A stretch of DNA of 48,121 bases from Sphaerosporella brunnea (lineage: Eukaryota; Ascomycota; Pezizomycetes; Pezizales; Pyronemataceae), in contig VXIS01000348.1 in assembly GCA_008704415.1 (NCBI GenBank), positions 1 through 48,121 on the forward strand. The letters run 5' to 3'. The notes beneath the pieces were generated by a model that had not been told where the DNA came from, made no database searches, and saw nothing but the letters and a program-made list of their open reading frames with translations. Shown here piece after piece: positions 1 through 10,416 of the stretch; the first letter of the stretch is position 1, and each line of letters begins with the position of its first letter. The position numbers were made by a program, and so were the translations under genes.

Positions 1-1398
1 ATAGGGGGGGTTCACGGGTTTGATTGATTGGCTGGCTACAGGCGGGAAGCAGCTCGGAAGTTCTGGGGGTGGGGGAGCTCTGAGCTCTGAGCTCGGAGCT
101 CCCAGCTTTGAGCTCGGGCAGGGATGGATGGCTTCGCAGCTTGCTGACTTAGCCCTGGCATCACGCTTGGTCGCAGATGAGCCTTATCGGCGGCTGACTC
201 GCGCGTCGGGCATGTCATCTCGCAACCGCTCGGGATCACGAAAGGTCCACCACCTCCACCACCACCCACCACAAACATCACCACCACCCATGATGACGAT
301 GTGTTGAGTCGACTTGCGGTGTCAGACCCCTCCAACCCCCCTCCCCTCCCCCCCTCCCTCCCCCCGCCCCCCAATTACTGCCATCGCCGTCATCGCAAGC
401 CCTGCGCCCCTCCCCCATCGCCCACCCCCGATCAGCGCGTTCCGCATGAATGCCCTCGTGGAGCACCCGCGCACCCGAGCACCCGCGCTGCTGCACCACG
501 ATGACGACTAGGCAATATCCCGCTGCCGCGACCACTGCTGCTGCGACCGCCTCGCTGTCCCTGCCCCTCGGTAAATGCGAAGTGCTGGAAAGTGTCCGGC
601 GAGCTGGCTGGAGCTCTCGGTCACTGGCCACCCATGTCCCGATTCCTGGCCACTCGCGTTCCCCCGTGCTCTAGAGCTTAGCTTCCAAAGCTTCCAGAAT
701 GCCTGGCTACCCCCCCCCCCCCAACCCGCCCGGAGAAGCAAATGCATATGCGTTTGGGACGTGGACCCAGAATGAATCGACCGAGAGTGAATCGACGTAA
801 GATAGAATACAAGCTCTGTCCTCTACCCCCCGTATACGTAAATGTTGCTGTGTTCATGTTGCTCACCCCCCCCCCCCGATTCCTTGCATTCTATGTATGA
901 TAAAGACAAGCCCCTAAGTTACTGTCCCATGACTCAACTTGCCCCTTTCAAAAAGCTCCCCCCTCCCCCAGCTCCTACTTAGATAGCTCCGAGCTTTCTC
1001 TTCCTCTCTGCTGCCTTCCTTCCTTCCTCACCTCCTCACCACCCCCCCCCCCCCCCCCCCAAAACCGATCCTCATCTCAATAACCTTCGACGACGACGCC
1101 CTCTCCTCAAAGCACCCCGTACCATCACGCCAGTCTTCTCAAAGTCAACCCTTCCTACCCCTATTCGCTGCACACTCCCTTTGCCTGCCATGTCGTCCTT
1201 TGATATTGCTGGAGATCTGCGGGCTGCCGCTACTGAGCAGCGTCGCGAGAAGGAGGTTCGTCCCCACATCGTCATCATCGCCAACTGAGCCCATGGCAGC
1301 TAACATGTTTTTGGCTTGACCAGCACCGTGTCAAATATCGCGGTGTCAATGCCGCCCTCATCGGCCACCCCATCCGCAGCGACATCCCAGCTACGGTC
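1..1398. repeat. Left arm of terminal palindrome 1
   Basis: This arm is repeated in reverse complement at 1399-2796; paired positions add up to 2797. The two arms are essentially identical. The one difference I could place is in G/C runs near 711-732 versus 2064-2087, where one arm has one base less in one run and one base more in the next. The arm holds the promoter and first exons of a truncated gene, a GAGCTC-rich stretch (about 77-117), CAC/CCA-rich microsatellites (about 248-292) and C homopolymers. The repeat reaches the window edge, so its outer limit is unknown. Confidence 0.97.
1190..1398 (+). pseudogene. 5' fragment of an unknown gene, cut at the palindrome centre
   Basis: An ATG at 1190 follows a pyrimidine-rich leader. 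Exon 1 (1190-1255) encodes 22 residues beginning MSSFDIAGDLRAAATEQRRE. A GT-AG intron (1256-1323) leads to exon 2 from 1324, which reads HRVKYRGVNAALIGHPIRSD and then reaches the palindrome centre at 1398. The frame stays open across the centre for about 24 antisense-derived codons before TAG, so a chimeric product is possible on paper only. The fragment looks like a genuine conserved N-terminus with normal splice sites, but I do not recognise the family. The rest of the gene is not in the window. Confidence 0.6.
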
Positions 1399-1607
1399 GA
1401 CCGTAGCTGGGATGTCGCTGCGGATGGGGTGGCCGATGAGGGCGGCATTGACACCGCGATATTTGACACGGTGCTGGTCAAGCCAAAAACATGTTAGCTG
1501 CCATGGGCTCAGTTGGCGATGATGACGATGTGGGGACGAACCTCCTTCTCGCGACGCTGCTCAGTAGCGGCAGCCCGCAGATCTCCAGCAATATCAAAGG
1601 ACGACAT
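1399..1607 (-). pseudogene. Mirror copy of the truncated unknown gene
   Basis: This is the reverse-strand image of 1190-1398: exon 1 is 1607-1542 and exon 2 starts at 1473 and meets the centre at 1399. The two fragments face each other tail to tail and share one junction, so neither has a C-terminus. Sequence identity with the other copy is complete in the coding part. Confidence 0.6.
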
Positions 1608-2796
1608 GGCAGGCAAAGGGAGTGTGCAGCGAATAGGGGTAGGAAGGGTTGACTTTGAGAAGACTGGCGTGATGGTACGGGGTGCTTTGAGGAGAGGGCG
1701 TCGTCGTCGAAGGTTATTGAGATGAGGATCGGTTTTGGGGGGGGGGGGGGGGGGGTGGTGAGGAGGTGAGGAAGGAAGGAAGGCAGCAGAGAGGAAGAGA
1801 AAGCTCGGAGCTATCTAAGTAGGAGCTGGGGGAGGGGGGAGCTTTTTGAAAGGGGCAAGTTGAGTCATGGGACAGTAACTTAGGGGCTTGTCTTTATCAT
1901 ACATAGAATGCAAGGAATCGGGGGGGGGGGGTGAGCAACATGAACACAGCAACATTTACGTATACGGGGGGTAGAGGACAGAGCTTGTATTCTATCTTAC
2001 GTCGATTCACTCTCGGTCGATTCATTCTGGGTCCACGTCCCAAACGCATATGCATTTGCTTCTCCGGCGGGTTGGGGGGGGGGGGGGTAGCCAGGCATTC
2101 TGGAAGCTTTGGAAGCTAAGCTCTAGAGCACGGGGGAACGCGAGTGGCCAGGAATCGGGACATGGGTGGCCAGTGACCGAGAGCTCCAGCCAGCTCGCCG
2201 GACACTTTCCAGCACTTCGCATTTACCGAGGGGCAGGGACAGCGAGGCGGTCGCAGCAGCAGTGGTCGCGGCAGCGGGATATTGCCTAGTCGTCATCGTG
2301 GTGCAGCAGCGCGGGTGCTCGGGTGCGCGGGTGCTCCACGAGGGCATTCATGCGGAACGCGCTGATCGGGGGTGGGCGATGGGGGAGGGGCGCAGGGCTT
2401 GCGATGACGGCGATGGCAGTAATTGGGGGGCGGGGGGAGGGAGGGGGGGAGGGGAGGGGGGTTGGAGGGGTCTGACACCGCAAGTCGACTCAACACATCG
2501 TCATCATGGGTGGTGGTGATGTTTGTGGTGGGTGGTGGTGGAGGTGGTGGACCTTTCGTGATCCCGAGCGGTTGCGAGATGACATGCCCGACGCGCGAGT
2601 CAGCCGCCGATAAGGCTCATCTGCGACCAAGCGTGATGCCAGGGCTAAGTCAGCAAGCTGCGAAGCCATCCATCCCTGCCCGAGCTCAAAGCTGGGAGCT
2701 CCGAGCTCAGAGCTCAGAGCTCCCCCACCCCCAGAACTTCCGAGCTGCTTCCCGCCTGTAGCCAGCCAATCAATCAAACCCGTGAACCCCCCCTAT
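1399..2796. repeat. Right arm of terminal palindrome 1
   Basis: Reverse complement of 1-1398 with no spacer; the centre lies between 1398 and 1399 inside CTACGGTC/GACCGTAG. The arm ends at 2796, after which sequence without a partner begins. A zero-spacer palindrome of this size is unstable in living cells and is a common product of fold-back chimeric molecules, so an assembly or library origin is likely. It contains a mirror copy of everything listed for 1-1398. Confidence 0.97.
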
Positions 2797-3649
2797 GAAA
2801 CTTGGTGCTCCCAACCAACCAAACCAACACCTCCCAAATCCATCCATCTCGAGCACTCCCGATCCCGCTTGATGATGCCAACAGCTCTCCATGTTGAGTA
2901 ACTACTTGTGTACTCTACATGTACCTAACCTGGTGGAATACGCCCCCCCCGCCGCTCATCTTTGCTGTTCCTTGGTCTCCTGAAAGAAACCCCAGCTGTT
3001 ATCTCCTATCTGCTGGTATTATCCTCGGTTAATCAGCCAAAACAAAACAAAAACAAAAACAAAGGAACGAACGACCCGCCTCCCGTCGAGATTGTTGTTG
3101 CCGCTCTCTGAAATGAAGGACACTTCCGAGGCTGTCGGAAAGTGCAGTGCATATTTGTTGATGATTGTCCGTCGCGCTGCGGATCGCTCTTTGACGCTGA
3201 CAATCGCAGACTCTCTGTCCCTCCGGGCGCCTTCCCCCGATACGTGCTCGTATAATACGTGATACATACATGTGCGGTGATAACAACTACATAAACAAAT
3301 CCTACTCTACAGCGGAGATATGTAAGTGGAGCGGGTAAGTGGAGAGCGCGCAACAGGGAAATCAAATTTAGCCCAGCTGGACCGCTACATGGAGAGCAGA
3401 GAGACGCCAATCTAGAGTACTCTAGAGCACTCTACTGTTATTACCTAGACCTTCGCTGATAAGACTTCCGACCACCTGAAACTACATAGGAAATAATAAT
3501 AATAGAAAAAACAAACGTTAACGCCCACCGCCCTCGCCAGCGTTTATCATAGGCCTCAGAAACTCCGAAAACAGATATCGAGATATTATGGAACCTTCCT
3601 TCGCTGCACATCTCCATCCCAGCCACCTCGCGGCATTCGCCCCTGGGTT
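2797..3649. other. Non-coding stretch between palindrome 1 and the Cid1-type gene
   Basis: No convincing coding exon is seen. Open frames here are short, with composition unlike the neighbouring genes. The right part probably holds the 3' untranslated region of the gene ending at 3650. A-rich runs (about 3040-3062) and a T/A-rich patch (about 3490-3513) are the only visible simple sequences. Confidence 0.6.
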
Positions 3650-5780
3650 TCATCGCTGTTCTGGTTGTGTGTTCGCCGGTGTGGAACCTACTCTGGTTTG
3701 CGTGATTCCTGTCGACATCTCTTCGGTTGTCTCTCCGTGCGTGGCAGGGCTGTCGGGCGCAGTTGGACTCTTCGCCTCTTGCTGATCTGGATTTCTTTCT
3801 TCTCTCCTAACGAACGGCCTCTCTGGCGGAGCTTCTTCGCAAAGAAACCGCGCCAATCTCCTGCCGCGGTCGCCGCGAATCTTGATCAACGACATGGCGC
3901 GCCGGAGCTCATCTCGAATTCTTGCCACTCCTGCAATCGAGCCCGTCAGTTTGACCATGTCATCGAAGAAGATTCCTCGCCGTACCCCGCCGTACGTACC
4001 TGGACCATTGCATGTCCTGCCCACGTTGTGGCTAGTTTCAAACGGGTCTTCGAGGGCAAAGAGATAGCTACCGTCACAAGTGAGTCACTTGCTGCTCGGG
4101 ACTATACTCTCGTGGCTACGTACCGATCTTTAACTTCCCATGTCTCGTTGCCGTCCACAGTGTTGGCAGCTCTGCTCTTCGCAGCCGTCCAGCCCTTGTC
4201 TTGCTTTGACAGAAGACCCCCCTCCGTACGAATGGATATCACACTTTGACCCCATCCAAATTTGTATGAATAGTAGTCAAAAAATCCTCTCAGCAATTCT
4301 CCCAGAGTGCTCGTATTCAAGGAAGGCTGGATGCTCTCTGTATCCTGGGAAAACCAGATGTTGTAAATATTCTCGCCTTGTTTGTGATATATCTCATCAT
4401 CACTTGTGTTTTCGGGAATCCGTTGCAGCTGCAGGTTTGGAAGTACTGGAGGCTGGACGATGTTGATGAGGTAATGAAGTATCATCAAAACATATCCATA
4501 GGATGACAGCGTGCCACGGTACGGAGAGTTTATGTGTCGCTTTTTCGCCCACCACTACATGGATGCCATCAGCGCACTGGGATTCCAGGTTTTCGCATAA
4601 ACATACCTTGATGACCAAAACCATTTGCTTTACCCGCGCGTCGCATTCCGAGTAACTAAGCAGAAGATGGGTGTTGCGGATCGCCAGGTGATTCCGGAAG
4701 CCTATGTCACATTGTATCTCCTGGGGATTTTCCGCCGTTGGTTTTTGCACCATCTTGATGATCGGAACCCGAGTTCGCGTCAACAACTGCGCGTTGAATC
4801 CCTCCTCCTGCAGTTTCTTCTCCAAGAGGGAGGGGAGCTCCGTGAACTCATCCTCCGTGGTAACCTCGGATCCGGGAAAGAACACACAATCAATATCTGA
4901 AGACGCTGTCGCAAATCCAGCTAAAAAACACGACGATCAGAAACATTTTCCGATGGCTGGTTGAGAGCTGGAGCAAATACGTACTGACAAGGCTGCCGAA
5001 CGGAACCAGCTTCGCGGTTGGACTCAGCTGCTGGCATATGCGCTTTAAATCTTGTAGAAGCTTCCGTCTGAAGGATATCTCCGATTCCGGCGGTGCAATC
5101 TCATTCAACAGCGTGCTCGCCAGTTGGTCAAGGTTGAAAGCTTGTTCCGCAAAGAATTGCTCGTAATGGGTAACGGGTGGTCGCCACGACCGAGCATTTG
5201 GATTGCGCTGCCCATGTGGCTGATCAGCGGGCTGAGCTGGTGGACTATTCAAAGACCATGGTTTCTTCTTTGGAATCTCTTTACCTAGAGGTGGGAAGTG
5301 ATCAAGGCTAGATGGTGGCGGCGCGACAGAGACCACCGAGTTGTGATGCGGTGGGTACCTTGGACCGGGCCGGGAGCCATGGGCTTGCACGGGAAGGTGG
5401 CGCTGATATGATAAGGGGTGGCCGATTGCAGCGCCGGGCGACCTAGGGACTGGCGCGCTGGGGCAGAATGCGGGTCCTGGTCCTGGCAGCATTCGCGGAG
5501 CTGGTCCAAGGGGGGCTGATAATGGCGGATTTGCTGGGAAGACATTTTGAGTGTACTGCGGTAGTGGTGGCGGCAGCGGTGATCCCAGCGGCGGTTGTCT
5601 GAACGAAGGGGGTGGTTGTGTTTCGTGCAGTGGAAGCAACATCTGAGATGGTGGAAAATCGAGATTTGAACGCCGAGATTGGTGGTGTTGTTCGTGATTC
5701 TGGATCATGGTGCGGAGACGGTCTTCGAGAGAAAGCGTCGCGATCGGAGGAACCGATGCAGAATTCTGCATATCCTGCAT
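3650..5780 (-). CDS. Cid1/Trf4-type RNA nucleotidyltransferase (poly(A)/poly(U) polymerase family)
   Basis: Five exons give 629 residues: 5780-4985, 4920-4607, 4554-4124, 4067-4000, 3930-3650, all with GT-AG introns and matching phase. Residues 1 to about 185 are proline-rich and probably disordered. The catalytic fold follows: a G-S motif at 262-263, the Asp pair in SSDIDCVFF (D274, D276), and the third Asp in CDIGF (D337). The later blocks WWAKKRHINSPYRGTLSSYG and LEDPFETSHNVGR are typical of the PAP/25A-associated region. Members add A or U to RNA 3' ends; which nucleotide is used cannot be read from the sequence. The acidic and charged C-terminus is variable. It is divergent with rho3 across about 1.7 kb. 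Confidence 0.88.
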
Positions 5781-7500
5781 GTCGACGTGGGTTTCCCGTG
5801 GCGTAGGGTTGATGTCAAGGCGTTGTGTGCGGGGGAGGTGAAGTTTGTGATGGCGGCGGGGAAGGCAACTTTAGGTGATAGAGACGTCACGACGCTCGAT
5901 GAGTTGACAATCAATTCAACGAACACCAGACCCAGTCTTTACTTTTAAATCTATCAGATACTTTCGCCAGAATTTCACTGGGTGTTGGAAACTGCCTTTG
6001 ATAAGCGTTTAAGTGATGAAATGATTAAAGAAAAGGTGGTAGCCATCGCAAAAATGCCCCGAGCCGGCGCTCAGTCGCCGCTTTCACGCTTTTTGGGCTG
6101 ACGGATGGATGGTCATGATGGGCATCTCAAGCTTGCTTGGGATCATATTAATGGGCCTTGCAAAAGTCCTTTTACAATGGAGCCCGAGTCTCAAGAAATT
6201 TGCAGGTCCAGTTTTCTCTTTTCATGTCGAGCAACAGCACACCCCGCAACGCAAACCATGGTGTCAATTATTCTGATTATTCTTGCAGTCTTGTCATCCA
6301 TGAAGCAAGTTGTAAGGTGACCTCACGGGAGCTGAGCCTTCGGACAGGTTCAACATAAGGCGAAGACGCAACTGCACATCTGCGATCTCTGCAGGTGTCC
6401 TAAGTCAGTCGGTAATTCTGGCTTTGTTGGTGGAAGGATAGGGTTGATCCTGAGCACTGCTGTGGTGGCTTCAATAAATATCACTCGGAGCTCAGCCATG
6501 CGCATGAGAAAAGGCTGGAATGATCACCATGGTGAGATCACATCTAACGTACAGAGCGCTCTCGATGGCTGGCGACGTCATCGCTCGCTCTAGCCATACC
6601 TTCAATTAGGTACGAGAGGTACCTAGTAGTAGTTAACTCGGTGCACTCTTGTTCGCGAGTCGTGACGTTGTTTGATCCTTTTCAATCGCAGGAAGACAAC
6701 GGGGGGCGTTCGCTTCTTCAGGCCGGAAGTGGAAAAATCAAGTACAATACATCCGACATCGCTTGTATCCAGTTATCCTTGGTAACTAGCAGCAATGGAA
6801 CGGGGGCGGGGTTTGCTCGACTGCAAAGTGTGATGTGAGTGAAGCCAAGGTCTCGGCCTTGATGAAGATGGCATCCACGGATGGTCTGGCCGAGCTGGTA
6901 AGTTTTCCGTCCTGTTATGCTTGAACCAACCTCAACTCTCGGTGGGCCTCGGAGATTGAGACCAATAAAGACCGCGATGCAGAAGGGCAGTGGCCACGGG
7001 GATCAGAAGTTGATCAATGGGAAGGTTTCTGACCATGGAATAACTATAACTATCAGCCTGACGACAACAACAACAAATCAAATCTCACAGGTAAGACCTA
7101 CCTAGGTTACTCGATAAAAGAAAGACTCGGCATGGAGCATCGCTCGGTTTAGAGGTATCCATCCAGTAGTCTAGCTGCTTCCTATTTTGTTGTCCGCTTA
7201 GGTACGCCGTGGTCGTATCCATTCTCAGACATCCAGCCTTGCGATTATGCGATAGACGTGTGCGTGCGCGTGAGTGAAGGTTCATCACACTTGAGCTCTT
7301 GATACCTTGATCTCACCAGCCCCCCTTCGCCTTCATTCCGACGTAGCACTCTATCTATCCAAACCACCAAACCCAACCCCCCTCACTGCTCCATCCACAC
7401 TCACACCACCACCACCACCACATTCGTTTGCATCCGATAACACTCCAGCAGTCCGGTCTTTCTGCCCATATATAACCGTCCATCCCTGCGCGTGTCAATC
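5781..7500. promoter_or_regulatory. Shared upstream region of the nucleotidyltransferase gene (-) and rho3 (+)
   Basis: A 1.7-kb divergent intergenic stretch. The part next to rho3 (about 7310-7440) is C/CA-rich, with CACCACCACCACCAC near 7405-7419, as is usual for fungal leaders. A short open patch at about 6840-6900 ends in a GTAAG donor-like site (AKVSALMKMASTDGLAEL in one frame). It has no partner exon that I can find, so I do not call it a gene. No RNA gene is recognised. Confidence 0.5.
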
Positions 7501-8477
7501 ATGCCCCTCTGCGGCTCAAACAAGGTTTCTACTCACTTCGCCCAGGAGGAGCTTCAGTGGAGAAAAGCGCGACTGACCAGTATGAAGACTACACAGCGCA
7601 AGATAGTGCTGCTAGGTAACCGCAGCGTGCGATCGCAATAGCGCAGCTACTGATCACATCTAACGACTAGGCGACGGCGCGTGCGGTAAGACGTCCTTGC
7701 TGAATGTCTTCACTCGGGGGTGCGTTCATCCCGTCTCCATGTCCGCTCGCGACAGCTAATGAGGCGCGCGCACGCAGATACTTCCCTCAGGTCTATGAAC
7801 CCACGGTATTTGGTACTACACCTCCCAACAGCGCGCGCGCGAGCTTGCAAGGAGTCAGTGGACTGACCCGCCGGCCGCACAGAGAACTACGTTCACGATG
7901 TCTACGTCGACAACACGCACATCGAGCTCTCGCTCTGGGACACGGCGGGACAGGAAGAATTCGATCGCCTGCGATCGTTGAGCTACAGCGACACGCACAC
8001 CATCATGCTCTGTTTCAGTGTATGTCTTGGCATGCTGCGCCACCTCACGGGGATCGTCAGCTGACGCGTTGCTGACAGGTTGACTCGCGCGATTCGCTCG
8101 AGAACGTTGAGAGCAAATGGGTCGGCGAGATTGCAGACAACTGTCAGGGCGTCAAGCTGGTGCTTGTAGCTCTGAAATGCGATCTGCGCGAGGCCGGTGA
8201 TGACGGGCCCGAGAAAAACGTTCCTGGCGGTTTCATACAGTATCCAGAAGGGCTGGCGGCAGCACAACGGATCAAGGTAATCTCTCTGCAAGGAGTCCGC
8301 GCCTGAAACTGGGGGCTATCGCGGGGGCTGATTCATCGGCGCTAGGCTCTACGTTATCTAGAGTGCTCCGCAAAAATGAACCGAGGCGTCAACGAGGCGT
8401 TCACCGAGGCTGCGAGAGTGGCATTGAGCGCGAACGCGAAGGGTGCTAAAGAGAAGCATAAGTGCGTCATTTTATAG
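7501..8477 (+). CDS. rho3: Rho-family small GTPase, Rho3 type
   Basis: Seven exons encode 200 residues: 7501-7524, 7588-7615, 7671-7719, 7778-7812, 7883-8019, 8079-8276, 8346-8477. The start at 7501 gives the Rho3-like N-terminus MPLCGSNK, with Cys4 a possible palmitoylation site; a shorter in-frame start at 7582 is less likely. Visible motifs are the P-loop GDGACGKTS (18-26), switch I YEPTVFENY, switch [13 protein letters not shown], the specificity element [12 protein letters not shown], and the C-terminal CaaX box CVIL, whose terminal Leu predicts geranylgeranylation. Rho3 acts at the plasma membrane in polarised exocytosis and actin control. The protein is compact, with a short insert after CDLRE. 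Confidence 0.93.
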
Positions 8478-9160
8478 ACATCCTGCAGCGCACATATACC
8501 CGCAAAAGCGAAGCTATGGGATCCCATCCATACTCTCAACGGGAACCGTGGGATATATGGAGGTGAGTTATCATCTTGTAATGGCTACTTCTTCGACCTT
8601 GAAGGGGGTTAGCAGGTTCGTTTTCCTTTCTCACACCTTTTTTTTATTTTTTATTTATATTATCTGTGGTTCGTACATTTTTGGCGCTTTTTTATTTTTG
8701 GCATTATTGGAAGGAAGGGGTTTTTTTTTTGGTTTTTCTTTTCTACTTTTTCATTCCTGGCTGGATCAATTGCGAGGTACTAAATTACTTGTATGGCTTT
8801 TTTTTTTTTTTTTTTTCATCATCATTCATCGGGCTTCATCATCTGCTTCCGAGCCCATTTTGGTCAATGGCAGGCAAGTGGCTCCCCCGTTGACACACAC
8901 ACGATCCGAGTGCTACGTCGTGAAGGGCCCGAACAATCAAACCCAACCAAGCCTCCTCTGCACAGCCAGCCCCCATCAATCAATCACCAATCTAACTCCG
9001 CAGTCTCTGCCTCCTACAAATACCCAGCCCCCGCCGGCCGGAAGCTTTCTTCCTTTCTGTAGATTCCTTTGAAAAAAAAAAAAAAAAGCTTGCTTGCTTG
9101 CGTGTGCGTGCGTGCGTGCTTTTTTTTTTTGAAAATAAATAAATAATAATAATCGTCGGG

Positions 9161-9199
9161 ATGGAGATGGAGATGCAGATGCAGATGCAAATGCAGATA
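9161..9199. repeat. GATGGA/GATGCA hexanucleotide microsatellite
   Basis: Six-base units GATGGA then GATGCA repeat about six times. The unit length is a multiple of three, which creates Met-Gln repeats in one frame, but no surrounding gene supports translation. Confidence 0.85.
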
Positions 9200-9643
9200 T
9201 GCCTGTGTTTCTTATTCCTTCCCCCCTCCAGATCCCCCGTTGCCTGCTGGATTGCTGCCTGCCCGGCCGGTGGAGTGGCCACCGCCCGCACGAGGCCCCT
9301 CGCCGATGCCGCGGCCACTGCCCCGGGCGAAAAAGAACGGCCGCAACAATCCCAACCCCTCGCATACCAGACAAGCAGCGAGTGACAAACGAACGCAAGC
9401 CACCACCTGTGTCCTTCCCTTCCGTCGTCTCTCCTCCAAGCCTCCACGCAACCTGCGGTGCGATATCATCTCCCTGGTATTCGGTGCGATTTCCCCTCAG
9501 AAGGCCGCCGCCGGCACGCACCACAACAGTAAAAGTAGGCTCCTCCTCCGACCTAAGCTCTTCTCTTCTATATATATGCCATGGCCCGCGAGCGGCCGAA
9601 TGCAATATGATTAAACAAAAAAAGACAAGAAAAAAAAAAAACA

Positions 9644-9703
9644 ATCCCGTCCCATCCCGTGCCCGTGGTGGTGCCGTCCCGTCCCGTTCCCGTCCCGTTC
9701 CCC
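9644..9703. repeat. CCCGT pentanucleotide repeat cluster
   Basis: Imperfect CCCGT and CCCAT/CCCGTT units recur over about 60 bases with pronounced C/G strand asymmetry. A similar, shorter cluster lies at about 14186-14220. Confidence 0.75.
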
Positions 9704-10416
9704 AACCCGCCATGTTACAGTGCAGTACCTACTATACTGGATAAGTGACGCGGAGTACACAAGTAGGTATATGAACGTGCATACACGTACGCATGCATTT
9801 CGTTCAAAACCTACCCACGTTGCCGTGGTGCACAACTGTCTGTGGGGTCCCTACATATCCGGATGGAAAAGTAGGAGGTCTAGAATCCCCCCAGAATCAA
9901 CTCGACTTCGAGACATTACATCGAGGCGGCATTATGCATTGTTGTATATACTCTACTCCTGTTGGCAAAACCCCCTCCCCCCCATCACAGTAAAAACCCG
10001 CCGAAGGAAATATTTTGTTTACCCCCCACCCCCCCATCATGAACCGGGGCTCAACTTGGACCTTTCCCAAGGAGCGCTCCACAAACAAAAGAAATCCGTG
10101 AAAATACGTAGAAAAACCATAAAGCAAACAACGCCTTTGTACACCGGTAAATCGTAACCCAAACCACCAACCACCCAATTAAAAAGGAACACGCACGGCT
10201 GTCCCCTAGTTCGTAGATAGAGATCGATTTTTCGACGCATCCCCACATTGACTTTGCCTTCGGTCGAGACTTGCGTCCAACAAGCTTCGCCCAGACCGCC
10301 TCAAAATATCACCGGAACCAAAAATAGACCGAGCAACCGCCACGACCGAGTTGCGTTTGGCACTTCCTGTCTGTTGCGAGTTACCGTCCGTCGCTACCCG
10401 AAGGTGCGCCAAGACA

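Larger units (their letters stand above)
8478..10416. other. Convergent intergenic region between rho3 and hacA, rich in simple repeats
   Basis: No gene is supported. It should contain the 3' untranslated regions of rho3 (+) and hacA (-). Visible simple sequence: T-rich 8637-8815, A run 9072-9087, GCTTGCTTGCGTGTGCGTGC type repeat 9089-9119, T run 9120-9130, a GATGCA hexamer array 9161-9199, A run 9630-9641, CCCGT repeats about 9644-9703, and C runs near 9970-9981 and 10022-10036. Open frames across the region are low-complexity and unlike the flanking genes. Confidence 0.6.

Noticed and set aside
1..2796. Telomeric hairpin or telomere-proximal repeat
   Set aside because: No TTAGGG-type array is present in either arm; only an isolated TTAGGG occurs elsewhere (about 12231).
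6840..6905. Orphan exon-like patch ending in GTAAG
   Set aside because: No start codon context or downstream partner exon could be joined in phase.
8443..9072. 209-codon open frame after rho3
   Set aside because: Phe- and His-rich low-complexity translation of T- and CA-rich DNA, overlapping the rho3 3' end; no splice or family support.
8976..9744. Long overlapping frames on both strands (245 and 181 codons)
   Set aside because: Composition follows the CCCGT, GATGCA and A/T simple repeats; no conserved protein pattern on either strand.
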